Source of the DNA: Halichondria panicea
Taxonomy: Eukaryota; Porifera; Demospongiae; Suberitida; Halichondriidae
Length of the DNA: 64,000 nt
Direction: 5' to 3'
Assembly: GCF_963675165.1 (NCBI RefSeq)
Contig: NC_087381.1
Span: 2,914,001-2,978,000, forward strand
Shown here: positions 11,579-25,355 of the stretch, one piece after another
Numbering within the stretch: the first letter of the stretch is position 1
How the letters are laid out: every line of letters starts with the position of its first letter
Made by a program: the position numbers and the translations under genes
The notes under the pieces: generated by a model
The model's input: the letters and a program-made list of their open reading frames with translations, nothing else
Told to the model about the DNA's origin: nothing
The model's database searches: none

Positions 11579-13488
11579 TTAAGAATTAATTTCCACAAGT
11601 CTAGAGGTCTCTTCAACCCCCGACTTCCTGTGACGGTTCACCTTATCCTCTGCATTGTTGTCTAGACTGAATGGGACGGACATGCCATGCCCCTTTACCC
11701 TCCCCCTCCCCCTCCCCACGGCACGTTCAGCCTCAGACAGTTGATACTCGGCAATTTTTGTCACATTTCCAGTCGCTGGACTCACAGCAATCTCTTCATC
11801 TTCTCTTGACTTATCAGTTTCTTTCTTTCGTAGGAACTTTTTCTGTACGATAAGTCCAATCATAAAGAACGTAAATGGTGGCAATAGAGAGAGTAGAAAA
11901 CCTCCCACCCCATTGCTATGTAGACCGTTGTCTAGAAATGCGAGATAAACCAGGGAAAATGAGACAACCACGGCGGCAGCTAACGCCCCGGTAACCACTG
12001 CACAAAACACTCGACAAACTGTTTTAACACTTAATTTTTTTCGAGGTGCGTTACAAGTGAGGAGCACGTATGAAGTGAGGAGTATGGATATTATGATGAC
12101 ACTGAATATTAGTGTAACGGTTGTGAAAGTTTCCGCTGGGGATACCACAATATGGAACAAGATAATAATTAAAGCAGTTATCACTCGATGAGTAAACCAT
12201 AAAATATTCAGCACCGCTATTGTATGAGCAAATCTACTTCCGTACACATTCGAGAAACAACAGCACAGTGCATGTACAACTTTGTCTGGCACATTGAGAA
12301 TAATGCTGAAATGTCTGGTTGTGTAGTACACAATAAAAGGTTCTGAGAGCAACACAAAAACAATAAGAAAAAGCTTTGCATAAAGAATATTATGCTCGAG
12401 ACTATCACCGAGTGTATATTGAAAGGCGTATAAATCAGCCATAAAACAGCCAATATTTGTGGCAGTCAATACTAAAGCCGTAGCCCAGTAGAGGCTTAAC
12501 ATGCGTGTACTCTCCTTGAGAATAGCAGTCGCTTTCTTGACGAGAAATGATGAGAAAGATTTGAGGAACACTCCGGCCATTAAAGTGAGGAAAACGTTAA
12601 TGGACACAAACAAGATGAGGATGCAAAGCTCGAGGTAAGAATCGTACTTTCTGCTAGAGAGGAACACATCACCTTTGTCTTGGTCTGACCGCTCGACCGA
12701 ATGATCGGAGCCTGCTCTCGCATAAGCCTTCACCTAAAAATTCAATAAACACTGTAAATACAATTATCATGCTGTCTGAATTAAGCATGCATGTGTAACA
12801 TTCTATGAAATTAAAAAAACCCAATGCAAAGTTAGATGGAATTCAGCACATATTTAGAAAGTACCGAGTACGTTTAATATCAGCTCACCCAGGCCATAAC
12901 AGACAACAGAGCCTGTGAAGCATCTGCCCTGCTAGGAAGAGCCTTCATTGTAGGCACGATGAGTGTGAAGCTCACTAAAGGATGGTGGTCTTCTTTCTCA
13001 CCAAACGCAGCTAGCAACTGCAACACACTCCAACTAACATAATCCAACTCCTTCAGCTTCTCGTGTATCGAAAGTACATACTGCCTCAGGTCATCACTGT
13101 ATAGATCGGCTGAAAGCTCTGGATACCAGTCCACCGGTACATTGGACCACCGGCACACAGTGCTACAGTTAAATGGTGTATTGGACTCGGTCTGGTTGTT
13201 TGGGCTCAAAACTGAGTCCACTAAAATACTTACACTGAAGGGTAGTCGAGCTACATTGAGGTGGTCTTTGGTTGGGAAGAATATTTGTTGGAGCTGATAT
13301 AAAACATTTGAGTCGTTAAGTAGAGCTCTTTCAAGTGTGCTGTGAAAGTAAGCAGCCTGACCGTGGTAGTTGAATGAGAGAGATGGGTCTGACAGACTTG
13401 AGGGGTTAGAGCTCTCGATAGGGGAACTTAGGGCTGATTGAATCCACAGGATTGTGAGCACACAGTACGGAAACAATGTTGACCTCAT
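11579..13488 (-). CDS. Unrecognised signal-peptide, seven-helix membrane protein
   Basis: Two exons on the minus strand: 13488-12889 (200 codons) and 12733-11579 (385 codons with TAA), with donor GTGAGC, acceptor TTTTTAG and phase 0, giving 584 aa. Residues 1-21 form a signal peptide (hydrophobic core ending near ALSS). About 220 luminal or extracellular residues follow, with N-x-S/T sites and a CSTVC pair. Then come about seven hydrophobic helices: near YLELCILILFVSI, LYWATALVLTA, LFLIVFVLLSE, ITALIIILFHIVV, FSVIIISILLTSYVLL, VVTGALAAAVVVSF and GFLLSLLPPFTFFMIGL. A basic, Ser-rich cytosolic tail closes the protein. The topology resembles a seven-transmembrane receptor, but I see no diagnostic motif of a known GPCR class. 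It is convergent with the saposin gene. Confidence 0.75.
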
Positions 13489-14357
13489 TATGCACTGTCA
13501 AATTCACTTGCAATGGTATAGCATACTCAGCAGACACTGGTACGTACTGTACGGCTAATCTACTTATGACGGTATAATAATTATGCCTAAGCTAGTGAAT
13601 GTTACTGTTAGTATAATTATACGGTGAATAGTGAATTGTACATCTTATTAGGAGGCATGCATAATAGGGTGACTATCATATGAACACAAGGGCTTGGAGT
13701 ATACTCCAGGGAAAGCTATTGTACATGCATGCAATCATGTGCTTGCTTGCATGGTTGCAAAAACAATGAGAATACTTCACGTTATTGTGCACAAAATACT
13801 AAGCCATTGGTTTGTGCAATATAACAGTTGATGAACGCCAGAGAAGAACATACATATACATGTATAGGAGGACACGTCCATCAAATGGATTGAGTGCTGG
13901 TAAGAAAAAGAGAGTCAAAAAGAACGTACTGAGAGTTAGCTAGAGTTGGGCAGTCCAAAGAGCCAGATACCTCCAGTGTCTCGAGAATGCTTGTCCTGTT
14001 GTGTGGTGTGGGGGGGGGGTATTTAACACAATTATAATTATTAATTTTATGATAATATACAGTGTAAATTTAGATGGGCCAGTACACGTACTGCATGACC
14101 CCTTTGCAGTGCCGAAAGTGACCAACAGAAATTAAGCGACTCCCAGAAACAATTATTGATGCCCTCCACAAGGAACTATACCCTTACCCATGCACGCACA
14201 AAGGGGAACTATATACCCTCCTCCACACATGACCACGTATACCACATAGGGTATGCATACCAACATTACATGTATGTCAGCTAGTGGAATCACTTTTATT
14301 GGCCAACTAACACATTCTACGATTAGTGAAAGTTTATGGGAGTAATTTCTATCAAAC
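13489..14357. other. Intergenic region, nothing identified
   Basis: This DNA separates two minus-strand genes and should contain the promoter of the seven-helix gene and the 3' UTR of THOC3. It contains a G run near 14010 and short AT-rich palindromes. I found no convincing exon or element. Confidence 0.5.
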
Positions 14358-17300
14358 TTATATGAAACTACAACATGCTGCATCATCTAAGCTGGTGATG
14401 CTGACCTTATCGTCACAGGCATAAGCCAGGAGGTTCTTCTTGGGATGCCAGGCCACGGTGAAGGTGGGGGCTTGAGTGGTGATCTGGTGTACCAGCTCTC
14501 CAGACTTTACGAAACCCTGTAAGGTGCGTGGGGGAACGGGGTTAATGAGTGGGTGTATAAGTACATGGGTATGTGGGGGAACGGGGTTAATGAGTGGGTG
14601 TATAAGTACATGAGTGCATATGGGCATGTGGGGGAACAGGGTTAATGAGTGGGTGTATAAGTACATGAGTGCGTGGGCATGTGGGGGAACGGGGTTAATG
14701 ATCGAGTGGGTGTATAAGTACATGAGTGCATATGGGCATGTGGGGTAACGGGGTTAATGAGTGGGTGTATAAGTACATGAGTGCATGGGCATGTGGGGCC
14801 GGTTGGAGACACAAAATGGTGTGGCAGTAACATGCACTAGATGACACGTACAGTACATGTATGACTGGCGGGGGTTTTAAGAGAAAAATAATCATAAGTA
14901 GAAGAGTGTCTGCCATAAATGAACAAAGTGAGTGGGACATTCGTGTATGGTGTGTGTACATGCATGTATATGTATATGTGTGCGTATGCTCACAATGTCA
15001 ATGAGGAGGTCTTCACTGGCCGAAGCTATCAGCTGACTGTCGTGGTTGAAGCTCAGCGTACGAACTGGCCAACTGTACACAGGGAGAGAAGACACATTTT
15101 CGATCAATACACAGGCTCTACTGAAGAACACGTTACATTAATTATACGTACGTGCACTTTGCTCTGTAATTATAATGACAAGACAAAGATACGATTATTG
15201 ATAAACTCACTCTAATCTTGAGAACGTTCTCACACACACCAGTTCCGAGGCGTCCCACAGACTGCAGATAGCATCAGCACTGCCAGTGGCAAAATACCTG
15301 CAATAGTGGAACACACTTACTAACTACATGCAGTACATGCAGGTATAATTACTGTGATTTAATTGCATGACTCTGAGCTAACTTTTGAGTTAACTTTTGA
15401 CAACAAAATGTGTTCAACTTACTTCCCTGTCTTGTCAAATTCCAGACAGATGCAGTTGGCAGGGTGGGCATTAATGGTGTGCAGAGGCTTCAGCTCTGGC
15501 CAGCTGTGTGTGTGTGTGTGTGTGGGGGGGGGGGGGCAATATTAGTCACATGTATAATAATAATACTTGAATTACATACACAACCCTAACCCTCAAAGTA
15601 CTGCACACACACACCGTAGCTAGAGGCACCCACAGCTAGGCCGATGAATATACAAACCGTAGAAACTGGATTACTAGCGCTTACTCAATTGTAAGCGTAT
15701 CGTTATTTTAAGCGCATGCTCAACTGCAGATGTTTGTACTTGAATTGAAGCAATTATGCGAAGGATATTAGTGAAAATTTAGCAGCTAATTTAGTGAGCT
15801 AACTTGCTTGTTCAGTGCATTGTAGCTGTATAGCTGGTGATATCTATCTAGAAGGACTCTTTGGGCACACTGCATATTACCTTGTCTGATCATGCTGAGA
15901 GAATGTGAGATTTGGACTTGGACCATTTTTACCCGAGGCGTGCGTGGGCGGCCACGGGTATAGATCTAGTTAGTGCTGCCTGCTTGCCTAGTTGCCATGC
16001 AGGCCTCATTCTCAAGCTATTTACAAACTGTAAAGTGGCCTCTCGGTTGTCAAAAATTCTTCTCACAAGACTCTACTCTCTCAGAATATCGTTCGAAATA
16101 TTGAAATGGCATGCGCTAATAATCCGGTTTCTACGATAGACTAGTAGTAGTACCTGTATATAACCACACAGCCGTTGCCATTGGTGAGGAAGAACTGATC
16201 ATTATCCTTGTTCCACGAGATCTCATTCACCTGCATGTAGATAGTTGTTATAATTAAAAGCATAACATACGTATGTTCAGTTATGATATAGATTGTTCAT
16301 GGGTTTCCTGTAACACTGCTTGGAAAGAAAGCAAAACGCTTTCAGGGAACCTTCTTTTTAAACACACCTCATACTTGAACTGTTCTTCTTGCTTGACCTT
16401 CATCGTCCGAAAGTCAATGAAACTGATTAAATCCTCCTGTAAAATAAACCAATACATATAGAGTCATTGCCTTTTGTCAAGCTACATGGCAATATTGATT
16501 TCTGTATTTTATCAGAGTGCTCCTTTTTAGAGAATAGAAATTCAACATGATCACTTGGTATTACGTTTATAATTACGTATAGCATTGTCAGAAGAAATAC
16601 ACTAATTTTGTTAGTGCTAGTTAATACTGACCTTGTTCCCCACTGCTATGGTGTGGCCATTAGGACTCCAGCAGATGTTGATGTTCTCACCCTTTGTGTT
16701 AATGGGCTGAGACGGCTTACCGGCTGCAACGGGGAGAGGGGGAGAAACTAAGATATAGAAGACAAAGAGAGAGTGGAATATTAAGGTCATTTGACTATAT
16801 ACATTTACGACTAAGGTACATGCGCATGTTTAGGCGAAGTTACTAATTAGTACAACATTTATTATAATAACATGTACAGTGGGACCTCCATTATCCGGAC
16901 ACCTAGGCAGGCCGGATAATCGAATAGATAAACCACGCCTTGATCCACCAACTTCATTGATAAACAGCAGTGCCACATGAAAATGGTTGTCTACGCATGC
17001 GCAAAAGATAAGCAGGCCTGTATCCATAGTAACAGCTACAATACGCATGCACATTTAAGGGGCACTACTCCCATTTTCTGAATTATCAACAACAAAAAAA
17101 TGCCAAGCTGGATAATCGAGGTTCCGAGAGTTCCAAAGAATTTATTAAATGAGTTAGAATGTCACTAAATTGTGGGCTTACTCCTGGCGTCCCAGATGCG
17201 GACGGTCTTGTCCCCTGAGGCAGTGACGAGGACCTCTGGCTTGGAGGGATGCCAACACAGCTGGTCCACACTACCAGAGTGCACCTTATAGTTGCCCTCC

Positions 17301-17742
17301 TTGCTCTAAAGGAACAGAGTAGAGTGCTTTAATCTGCAGCTACACTAGTGTGCTATGAAATTTAGCTAAACTGAGTGGATATACTTTATCTGGGCAGCGG
17401 AATAATTGAAACTGACATCATGTGATGACCACCCACTCACCAGTCTGTCTGACTCTAGTGTCCAAATTGTGACTGTCTTATCAAACGATCCACTCGCTAG
17501 ACGTGACCCATCCGAGCTCCAAGAGACAGAATGAACCTACAGCCAGCAAACAGTATTAATACCACTTAACATAATCTGAGACTCCATATCAAGGCTAAAA
17601 TCAGCTATGCGCAACATTAATTTCAGGTTTATTACACTCGTCGTACCTTTGACTGATGAGACACATATTCCTTGCTTCTCTTATTGCTCTCAAAGTGTGT
17701 CTTTAGCTCGCTATACTCTTTCTTAGCTTTGCTTTGCTGCAT
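14358..17742 (-). CDS. THOC3: THO complex subunit 3 (WD40 protein)
   Basis: WD40 beta-propeller subunit of the nuclear THO/TREX complex, which couples transcription to mRNA export. Exons on minus: 17742-17647, 17536-17441, 17305-17182, 16723-16632, 16436-16368, 16230-16154, 15503-15423, 15297-15211, 15072-14994 and 14516-14358; all phases close, giving about 319 aa. Recognisable family blocks include HSVSWSSDGSRLASGSFDKT, VDQLCWHPSKP, TASGDKTVRIWD, GENINICWSPNG, NEISWNKDND, INAHPANCICLEFD, YFATGSADAICSLWD, WPVRTLSFNHD and TFTVAWHPKKNLLAYACDDK. The N-terminus is shorter than in vertebrate THOC3. After ACDDK the reading continues 15 codons (VSITSL...) to TAA at 14358, unlike the usual C-terminal strand. 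A weak donor GTCAGC occurs right after DDK (exon end 14406), so an unfound last exon is possible. Its promoter is shared with UBE2D. Confidence 0.92.
14528..14800. repeat. Minisatellite, ~45-60 bp unit, ~5 copies
   Basis: Direct repeats of a unit containing GTGGGGGAACGGGGTTAATG and AGTGGGTGTATAAGTACATG, with variable spacer (ATGAGTGCATATGGGC present or absent). It lies in the THOC3 intron between the last two exons and starts a few bases upstream of the final exon's acceptor. The repeat is G-rich on + and C-rich in the transcript. Confidence 0.9.
16876..17127. repeat. Inverted-repeat element in a THOC3 intron
   Basis: The left end (ACCTCCATTATCCGG, and GGCCGGATAATCG just inside) is inverted relative to the right end (GCTGGATAATCGAGGTTCC). 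This is a MITE-like arrangement with no open frame. End points are approximate. Confidence 0.5.
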
Positions 17743-18030
17743 CTTCACTGCCACGAGGTTTGACAACGCCCATTCAGCTAGTACCACACCCATCTTCAGT
17801 CACGCCCATTTTTATAACCTCCTATGACACACCCACATATTATTGCCACACCCACGCTTGGTTACGTAATTGTCTCTATTTGGTCTGTCACGTGCACGCC
17901 CTTCTCCACATAGAAAAAAAGAACAGCTTGTCGCTGCTACTTTTATTTATTGGACATCTGGGTCTCTCTCACTATTGACTGACCCTTGAGAAATACTCAA
18001 GAAGGGCTACTCCTCACAAATTACAGAAAT
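17743..18030. promoter_or_regulatory. Shared divergent promoter of THOC3 and UBE2D
   Basis: The start codons of THOC3 (minus, 17742) and UBE2D (plus, 18031) are only 288 bases apart and point away from each other. Both are housekeeping genes, so the interval must hold both promoters and 5' UTRs. CCACACCC/ACACCCAC motifs recur between 17785 and 17855. No clear TATA box is placed well for either gene. Confidence 0.7.
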
Positions 18031-20356
<2,326 letters not shown>

Positions 20357-20586
20357 CATCAAGTGTCTCTCACACAAGCATAATTACATGGACAAACTAA
20401 AAATTTGAAAAAAAAACTATGTTCATTGTTGTCGATAGCGTGTAGAGTGTATTATTATGTTGTGCACCTTGCTGTGTATGCAAATTGATAGGAGCTGTGT
20501 AATAATTTTATCAAGCTGTACAGTATTATTATATAGTTTTGGTTACCTACCTTTAATGCTGGGATTTGGGTGCATGGGGGAAGGCC

Positions 20587-20592
20587 AATAAA
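20587..20592 (+). terminator. Polyadenylation signal AATAAA, UBE2D
   Basis: AATAAA about 230 bases after the UBE2D stop codon; the only good signal nearby on this strand. Confidence 0.5.
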
Positions 20593-21159
20593 CGTATTAT
20601 TTTTCAGACAGTAAGCCTACATGTACATGCATGTATATATAAAATTTATTTTTTTATTTTTATTATGATAAATTATAATGTGGAAGGACAGTTAGAAAAA
20701 ATAAACATGTACATATTTAGAGTTCTAAAGTTTTGTGAGACTTTGGGTATATATACATGTATAGTCTATTTGCACTCGAACCGTGTCTCCGCTTGGATCA
20801 GGTCCATTGGAGACTGGCAAATGTCTCTTCTGCGGGTGGAAGGAGAACCACGAACACAACGTATGGCTGATCTTGCCAATGAAAAGGCCAGACTGCATCT
20901 CATCCAGCCTACCACCTGACTCGACTGTAGCTTTCGTTTCTTTTTGTGGCTAGGTCTCCAGCCAGTCTCTTCACTACAAAACTGAGGCCTCCTTGCCCAT
21001 GCCTCCACATGCCGAGAAAACTAGAGGTGTGAAAGAGCCATGCTCAATTTCTTTCTCCGTATTCTCTTTTTTTTTCTCTCCATCTTCTGAAACACGGGTT
21101 TGGACCTAGCTTCTCGTGTGACTGTATAATTGGGTGGTTTTGCACAGCTTGGCCAGCGT
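20593..21159. other. Intergenic, no gene identified
   Basis: Between UBE2D and the tRNA. AT-rich at the start. A stop-free stretch exists on both strands around 20770-21000 but carries no recognisable domain or splice structure, so I leave it unannotated. Confidence 0.4.
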
Positions 21160-21251
21160 TCCCTAGTGGCCCAGTCGGTTAGAGCGTCGTACTTATAAGC
21201 AGTATTGGCTGAGTAATGCGAAGGTCGAGAGTTCGATCCTCTCCTAGGGAA
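21160..21251 (+). tRNA. tRNA-Ile (anticodon UAU) with ~18-nt intron
   Basis: Acceptor arms TCCCTAG (21160-21166) and CTAGGGA (21244-21250) pair fully, with discriminator A at 21251. The D arm is GCCC/GAGC around AGTCGGTTA. The anticodon stem TCGTA pairs with TGCGA, and the loop carries TAT at 21194-21196. The T arm is GAGAG-TTCGATC-CTCTC. About 18 extra bases, starting one base after the anticodon, form a canonical-position intron. Introns are usual in metazoan tRNA-Ile(UAU) genes. Internal A and B boxes are intact. Confidence 0.92.
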
Positions 21252-21254
21252 TTG

Positions 21255-21263
21255 TTTTTTTTT
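21255..21263 (+). terminator. RNA polymerase III T-run terminator
   Basis: Nine consecutive T residues start four bases after the tRNA discriminator base, the expected Pol III stop. Confidence 0.8.
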
Positions 21264-21750
21264 GTTTTCAACTTTTTTAAAGATTATTTTTTTGGAGCAT
21301 GTTAGTGTGCTTTTCTGCAATAAAGCTAAGAAAATACACACACAATACAATTAATGGTCATTCTGAAAGTTGATGTTGATCCCCCGGCCCCTTGCATGAA
21401 ATGACCTGTTGTGATGGCAATGCCACGTGGCTCCTTGGCGCATGCGCTTCTCGTGATCTAGTGCACATTCACGATCATTTATATCAAGGTCATTCGAGGG
21501 TTGTAACCAGCAGCTATATACCAAGCCTCTCTCTGTCTGTTCTAGCCGGTAAGGGTTGTGTAAAACTATCCATACGTGTAACGTATGTTTCATATACGAA
21601 GATATCTGTGTTGAAAGCTTTTATGTGGCCAAAACACCACTTCCCCATTGACCAATCTTTGAGCTTAGATTGCATCATTATTGTGTACCACTCATTTTAT
21701 TTTGACACTGACGAAAGTTTGTATTTCTGCCTCAGATTATATTTTTCAAC
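21264..21750. other. Region between tRNA and VDAC, VDAC promoter
   Basis: It holds the VDAC upstream region and 5' UTR. Reading frames on both strands are open by chance, but no domain is recognisable. A GGCGCATGCGC element is near 21438. Confidence 0.4.
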
Positions 21751-24700
21751 ATGTCTCAAATTCCACCATCCTTCGGAGATCTCGGGAAGTCTGCCCGCGA
21801 TCTGTTCGACAAGGAATATGGTGGGTTTTATTAGTGATGTTCCCTCACCTATACTGTACGTACACTCATGCTGTGTACCTGTACTGTGCTTATCAAAATA
21901 AGCCCCCTTTCTAATTATGCGCCACATGGACATTTCTACCATAAATTTTAAAATAATTTTGCTATTCTTGTTTTCATACACTTGCCTCGAAAACATAGCT
22001 TTATTAAAAAGCAGTGTTTTATTTAACGTATTCACAGACCAATGTAATCTACCTGAAGGGCTGACTCTTCTAATTAATGCAACCCTCATTAAAGTGTCTG
22101 TTTTAGCCTAATGTTAAAAAGCAAGGCGTGTTCTTCATGTCAAGCTGTTGTACTGGTACATGTGTTTCTATTGTTACCTTCATTGTCTGATTACATGATC
22201 TCTCTCTCTCTCTCTTTCTCTCGTATGTGTGCTCAGAGTTTGGCAAGGTGAAGCTGGGACTCAAGACCAAGACAGAGTCTGGAGTAGTAAGTACTCGTAA
22301 TGGTCGTATTGGTGAATTTTATCCATGAAATACATTAATTGCCTATAGCTGACTCAGTCGTATGTCCTCATCATACCAGTGGTTATCTGCTTTTTTTTAA
22401 TGCCCACTCTTTCGCTCACAGGAGTTTGAGACCAACGGCTCTCATGATCTCGAGAAGAACAGAACAAGTGGAAACCTCAAGACCAAGATCAAGTTTCCCG
22501 ACTATGGTGAGTGTTAATTAGAATATATCACCAAGAAATTATCTGTCTTGATTGCATGTTAATTTAATGACTGTGCATGTTTACTCAGTGGTTGCATTCC
22601 ATAGGTATTTGATTCGATTGTTGTGTTGTACAAAAATTAGTTGCTTGATCGTGAGTTTGAGTAATTGTGAATAATTTCAGATGCAATGCACAAGCAACCT
22701 TATGCCGTTATTATATTGTTGTAGCACTGGTAGTATAGGAATATACAATTCTTGTGCATGACACACGGTGGAATAATGTCATGGTTTTTGACCCCTCTCC
22801 CTTTTCCCTTCTGTGTAGGAGTGACGTTCTCTGAGAGCTGGAACACCAACTCAGAGCTGAACACAGAGCTGGCCTACGAACCTTGCTCCATTGATGGACT
22901 CAAGCTCACTCTCAACTCCTCCTTCCTGCCCTCCAGCGGGTGAGACACTAACCTCTCTCAGCTTTTGTGTTCAATATAATTATTACCCTTAATTCAATTC
23001 AGCCTTTGTGTTCTATAATTATACTACATTGTACGTAGCCTCACTTTAAGAGTTCATACGTACCAGAAGTATAGTCTTTGTGTACATGTACTAGCCTCGC
23101 TTATAATTATTAAGCTTGTACGTACCCCAAAGTGTAACCTATTTGTACTATGCAACACTGTAGCTTGTAATCACTACTAAACTCGATCTTCGTGTAACGG
23201 TAAAACTTTCAATAGCCTCGCTTACTAAGCTTGTACATACTTCGTATTATAGGACCTTCTCTGTATTGTAGACATGCTTAACCTGTTTGTTACTTGTGCG
23301 TAGTAATAACCCTAAAGTTTAGCATTTGTACCGTCGCTTATTAATGACTACTGTACAAATTGTTACTATGGGTTGCTGATACCTTTTTTATAGCACTTCT
23401 CAGCTGTCCGTATATCCTTTGTTTGTGACCTTTAAACTGTTCTTAGAGCTGCTGCCCTAATGTATCAAATAACAGGACGTTATTTCATTTGTTTAAGTTC
23501 CTGCTGTAGAGTAACTTCTATTCACCTACTATTATAGAGTCTGTTCTGTATTGTAGACATGTATGGCTTCAATAATGTCATGTGACTTGTTTAGTGTCGT
23601 GTTACTACTGTTTTCTCCGCTCCAGAAACAAGTCTGCCCAGTTCAAGACCAACTACAAACGTGACTATGTCAATGTGGATACTGATGTTGACCTCCAAAT
23701 GACTGGCCCCATCTTCAGGGGAGCAACTGTCTTCCAGTAAGTCTGTGAGAATTATATACTGTGTAGCACAAACTTTTCGAGGCACTTAACTTTAGTAGAA
23801 CTTCGTTTAAAAACATCTCGTTTAATACGCAATACATGCTGCGTCCGCTGTTAGCTAGATTGCTAACCCTCGAAAGCAGCAAAAAATGTAACGCTTCGAA
23901 AATTAAGCGCTATATACATAATATGTGTAGCATATAGAAGAAATGCCTTTGGTTGTGAATTGTATTCATGGCTGTAACACACACACACACACACCATTAA
24001 CTACTACATTTTGTATGCATAGTTACCAGTTGCGATAGGTAGCCACATTACAGTTTCACTTTCGTGTGTGTGTGTGTGTGTGTGCACCTAGCAACTATGA
24101 ATATTCTCATCTCATGTGGTGTTCTTCCACCCGCCCACTATCTGTGACCATTATGCACGTGTTGTGTGTCCTCCCCTTTAGGTACAACGGCTGGTATGGT
24201 GGTTACCAGGTGGGCTACAACACCTCCAACGCCAAGCTAACAGCCAACAATGTCGCCGTGGGTTACCAGGGCGCTGACTTCACTGTCAACACCAAACTGT
24301 GAGTGTTACTTTGTGTTCTACACGTAGCCATTTGTGAGAGACATTTTCGTGTACGTCAACTTCATCGGTTCATTTTTTGGTTCTATGCATCTACCATAAT
24401 TAGTATCCCATTGACTATTTCTGACTGTGTATGTTGGCTTCATGAAGTACATGTACACACATGTACAAGTGTATAGTTATTTGTACTTAGATCTCCTTCA
24501 AGGTGGTCTTTTTGGATTTTCTAAAATCTATTGTAATGCTTGATGAAGCAACCACATGCTTGACTTTAGTTTAGGTGTGTACAAGTGTATCCTTACACTG
24601 TCCCTTCTTTCTCTGTACAGGGCTGACATTGCCGACTGCCAGACAAGTGTGTTCCACAAGGCCAGTGACAAGACCGAGGTGGGACTCTCCACCAGGTACA

Positions 24701-25133
24701 ACCTGCAGACTAGCAATGTGTCTTTGGGACTGGCCACCAAGTACACCCTGAATGATGGAGCCATCTTGAAGGTGAGTGCTGGAGAGTAACTCGTGCATTC
24801 GTACTAGCTTATGCGTAAATGTATCTTGTGTGTTTTTGGCTTTATAATTATTGTTCTCGTGTAAGGATCCTTGACCCCCTTAAAATTAGAAAAGCTCTTC
24901 CCCAGTTTTTTCCTCTAATATGTACATACAATTTCTGCCCCCCTCAACCACACCCTATTTGACCCCTCCCCTCACATTCACAGGCCAAAGTAAACAACCA
25001 GGGACAGATTGGGATGGCCTACACCCAGAGCCTCCGTACTGGAGTCAAGCTCAACCTCTCCTGCCTTGTGGAGGGACGTAACATCAACGCTGGGGGCCAC
25101 AAGCTGGGAATGGCCATTGACTTTGAGTCATGA
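21751..25133 (+). CDS. VDAC: Voltage-dependent anion channel (mitochondrial porin)
   Basis: Outer mitochondrial membrane beta-barrel that passes ATP, ADP and other metabolites. Eight exons: 21751-21820, 22237-22286, 22422-22506, 22819-22939, 23626-23736, 24182-24298, 24621-24771, 24984-25133. Total 855 bases, 284 aa, the normal porin length of about 283. It starts MSQIPPSFGDLGKSARDLF, the amphipathic N-terminal helix of the family. Conserved blocks include KLGLKTKTESGVEF, SESWNTNSEL, the nucleotide-site motif GLKLTLNSSF, and the C-terminal INAGGHKLGMAIDFES, matching the eukaryotic porin signature. All phases close. It is the only porin in the window and looks fully functional. Confidence 0.97.
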
Positions 25134-25355
25134 TTGCTAGACAGGACTTCATGTACTGTATAGTGACTGTTAGCTTGAGCTCTAATGCTCCTATAGACCA
25201 TTATTGTTAACTTATTGTCAAGTAATTATAGTGATTATTGAGTTTTGTGAAAATAGTGATGGCTATGATTTTGTGGGAACACCTATATAGTTTAATTTGC
25301 ATGGTTTACAATTCCAATTGGTAATAACTATAATATAATTTATACCTCATTTATG

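Noticed and set aside
14050-14130. Possible last THOC3 exon (VTFGTAKG on minus)
   Set aside because: No good acceptor in the right phase and only weak resemblance to the expected C-terminal strand.
14358-14961. Several overlapping minus-strand frames rich in THSC/LIHPLINP repeats
   Set aside because: They are translations of the minisatellite in the THOC3 intron.
20566-21008. Open frames on both strands near 20770-21000
   Set aside because: No recognisable domain, no splice sites linking to neighbours; could be a decayed repeat.
21392-21901. 169-codon open frame on + overlapping the VDAC first exon
   Set aside because: It runs in a different frame from the clear VDAC exon and shows no domain; chance reading.
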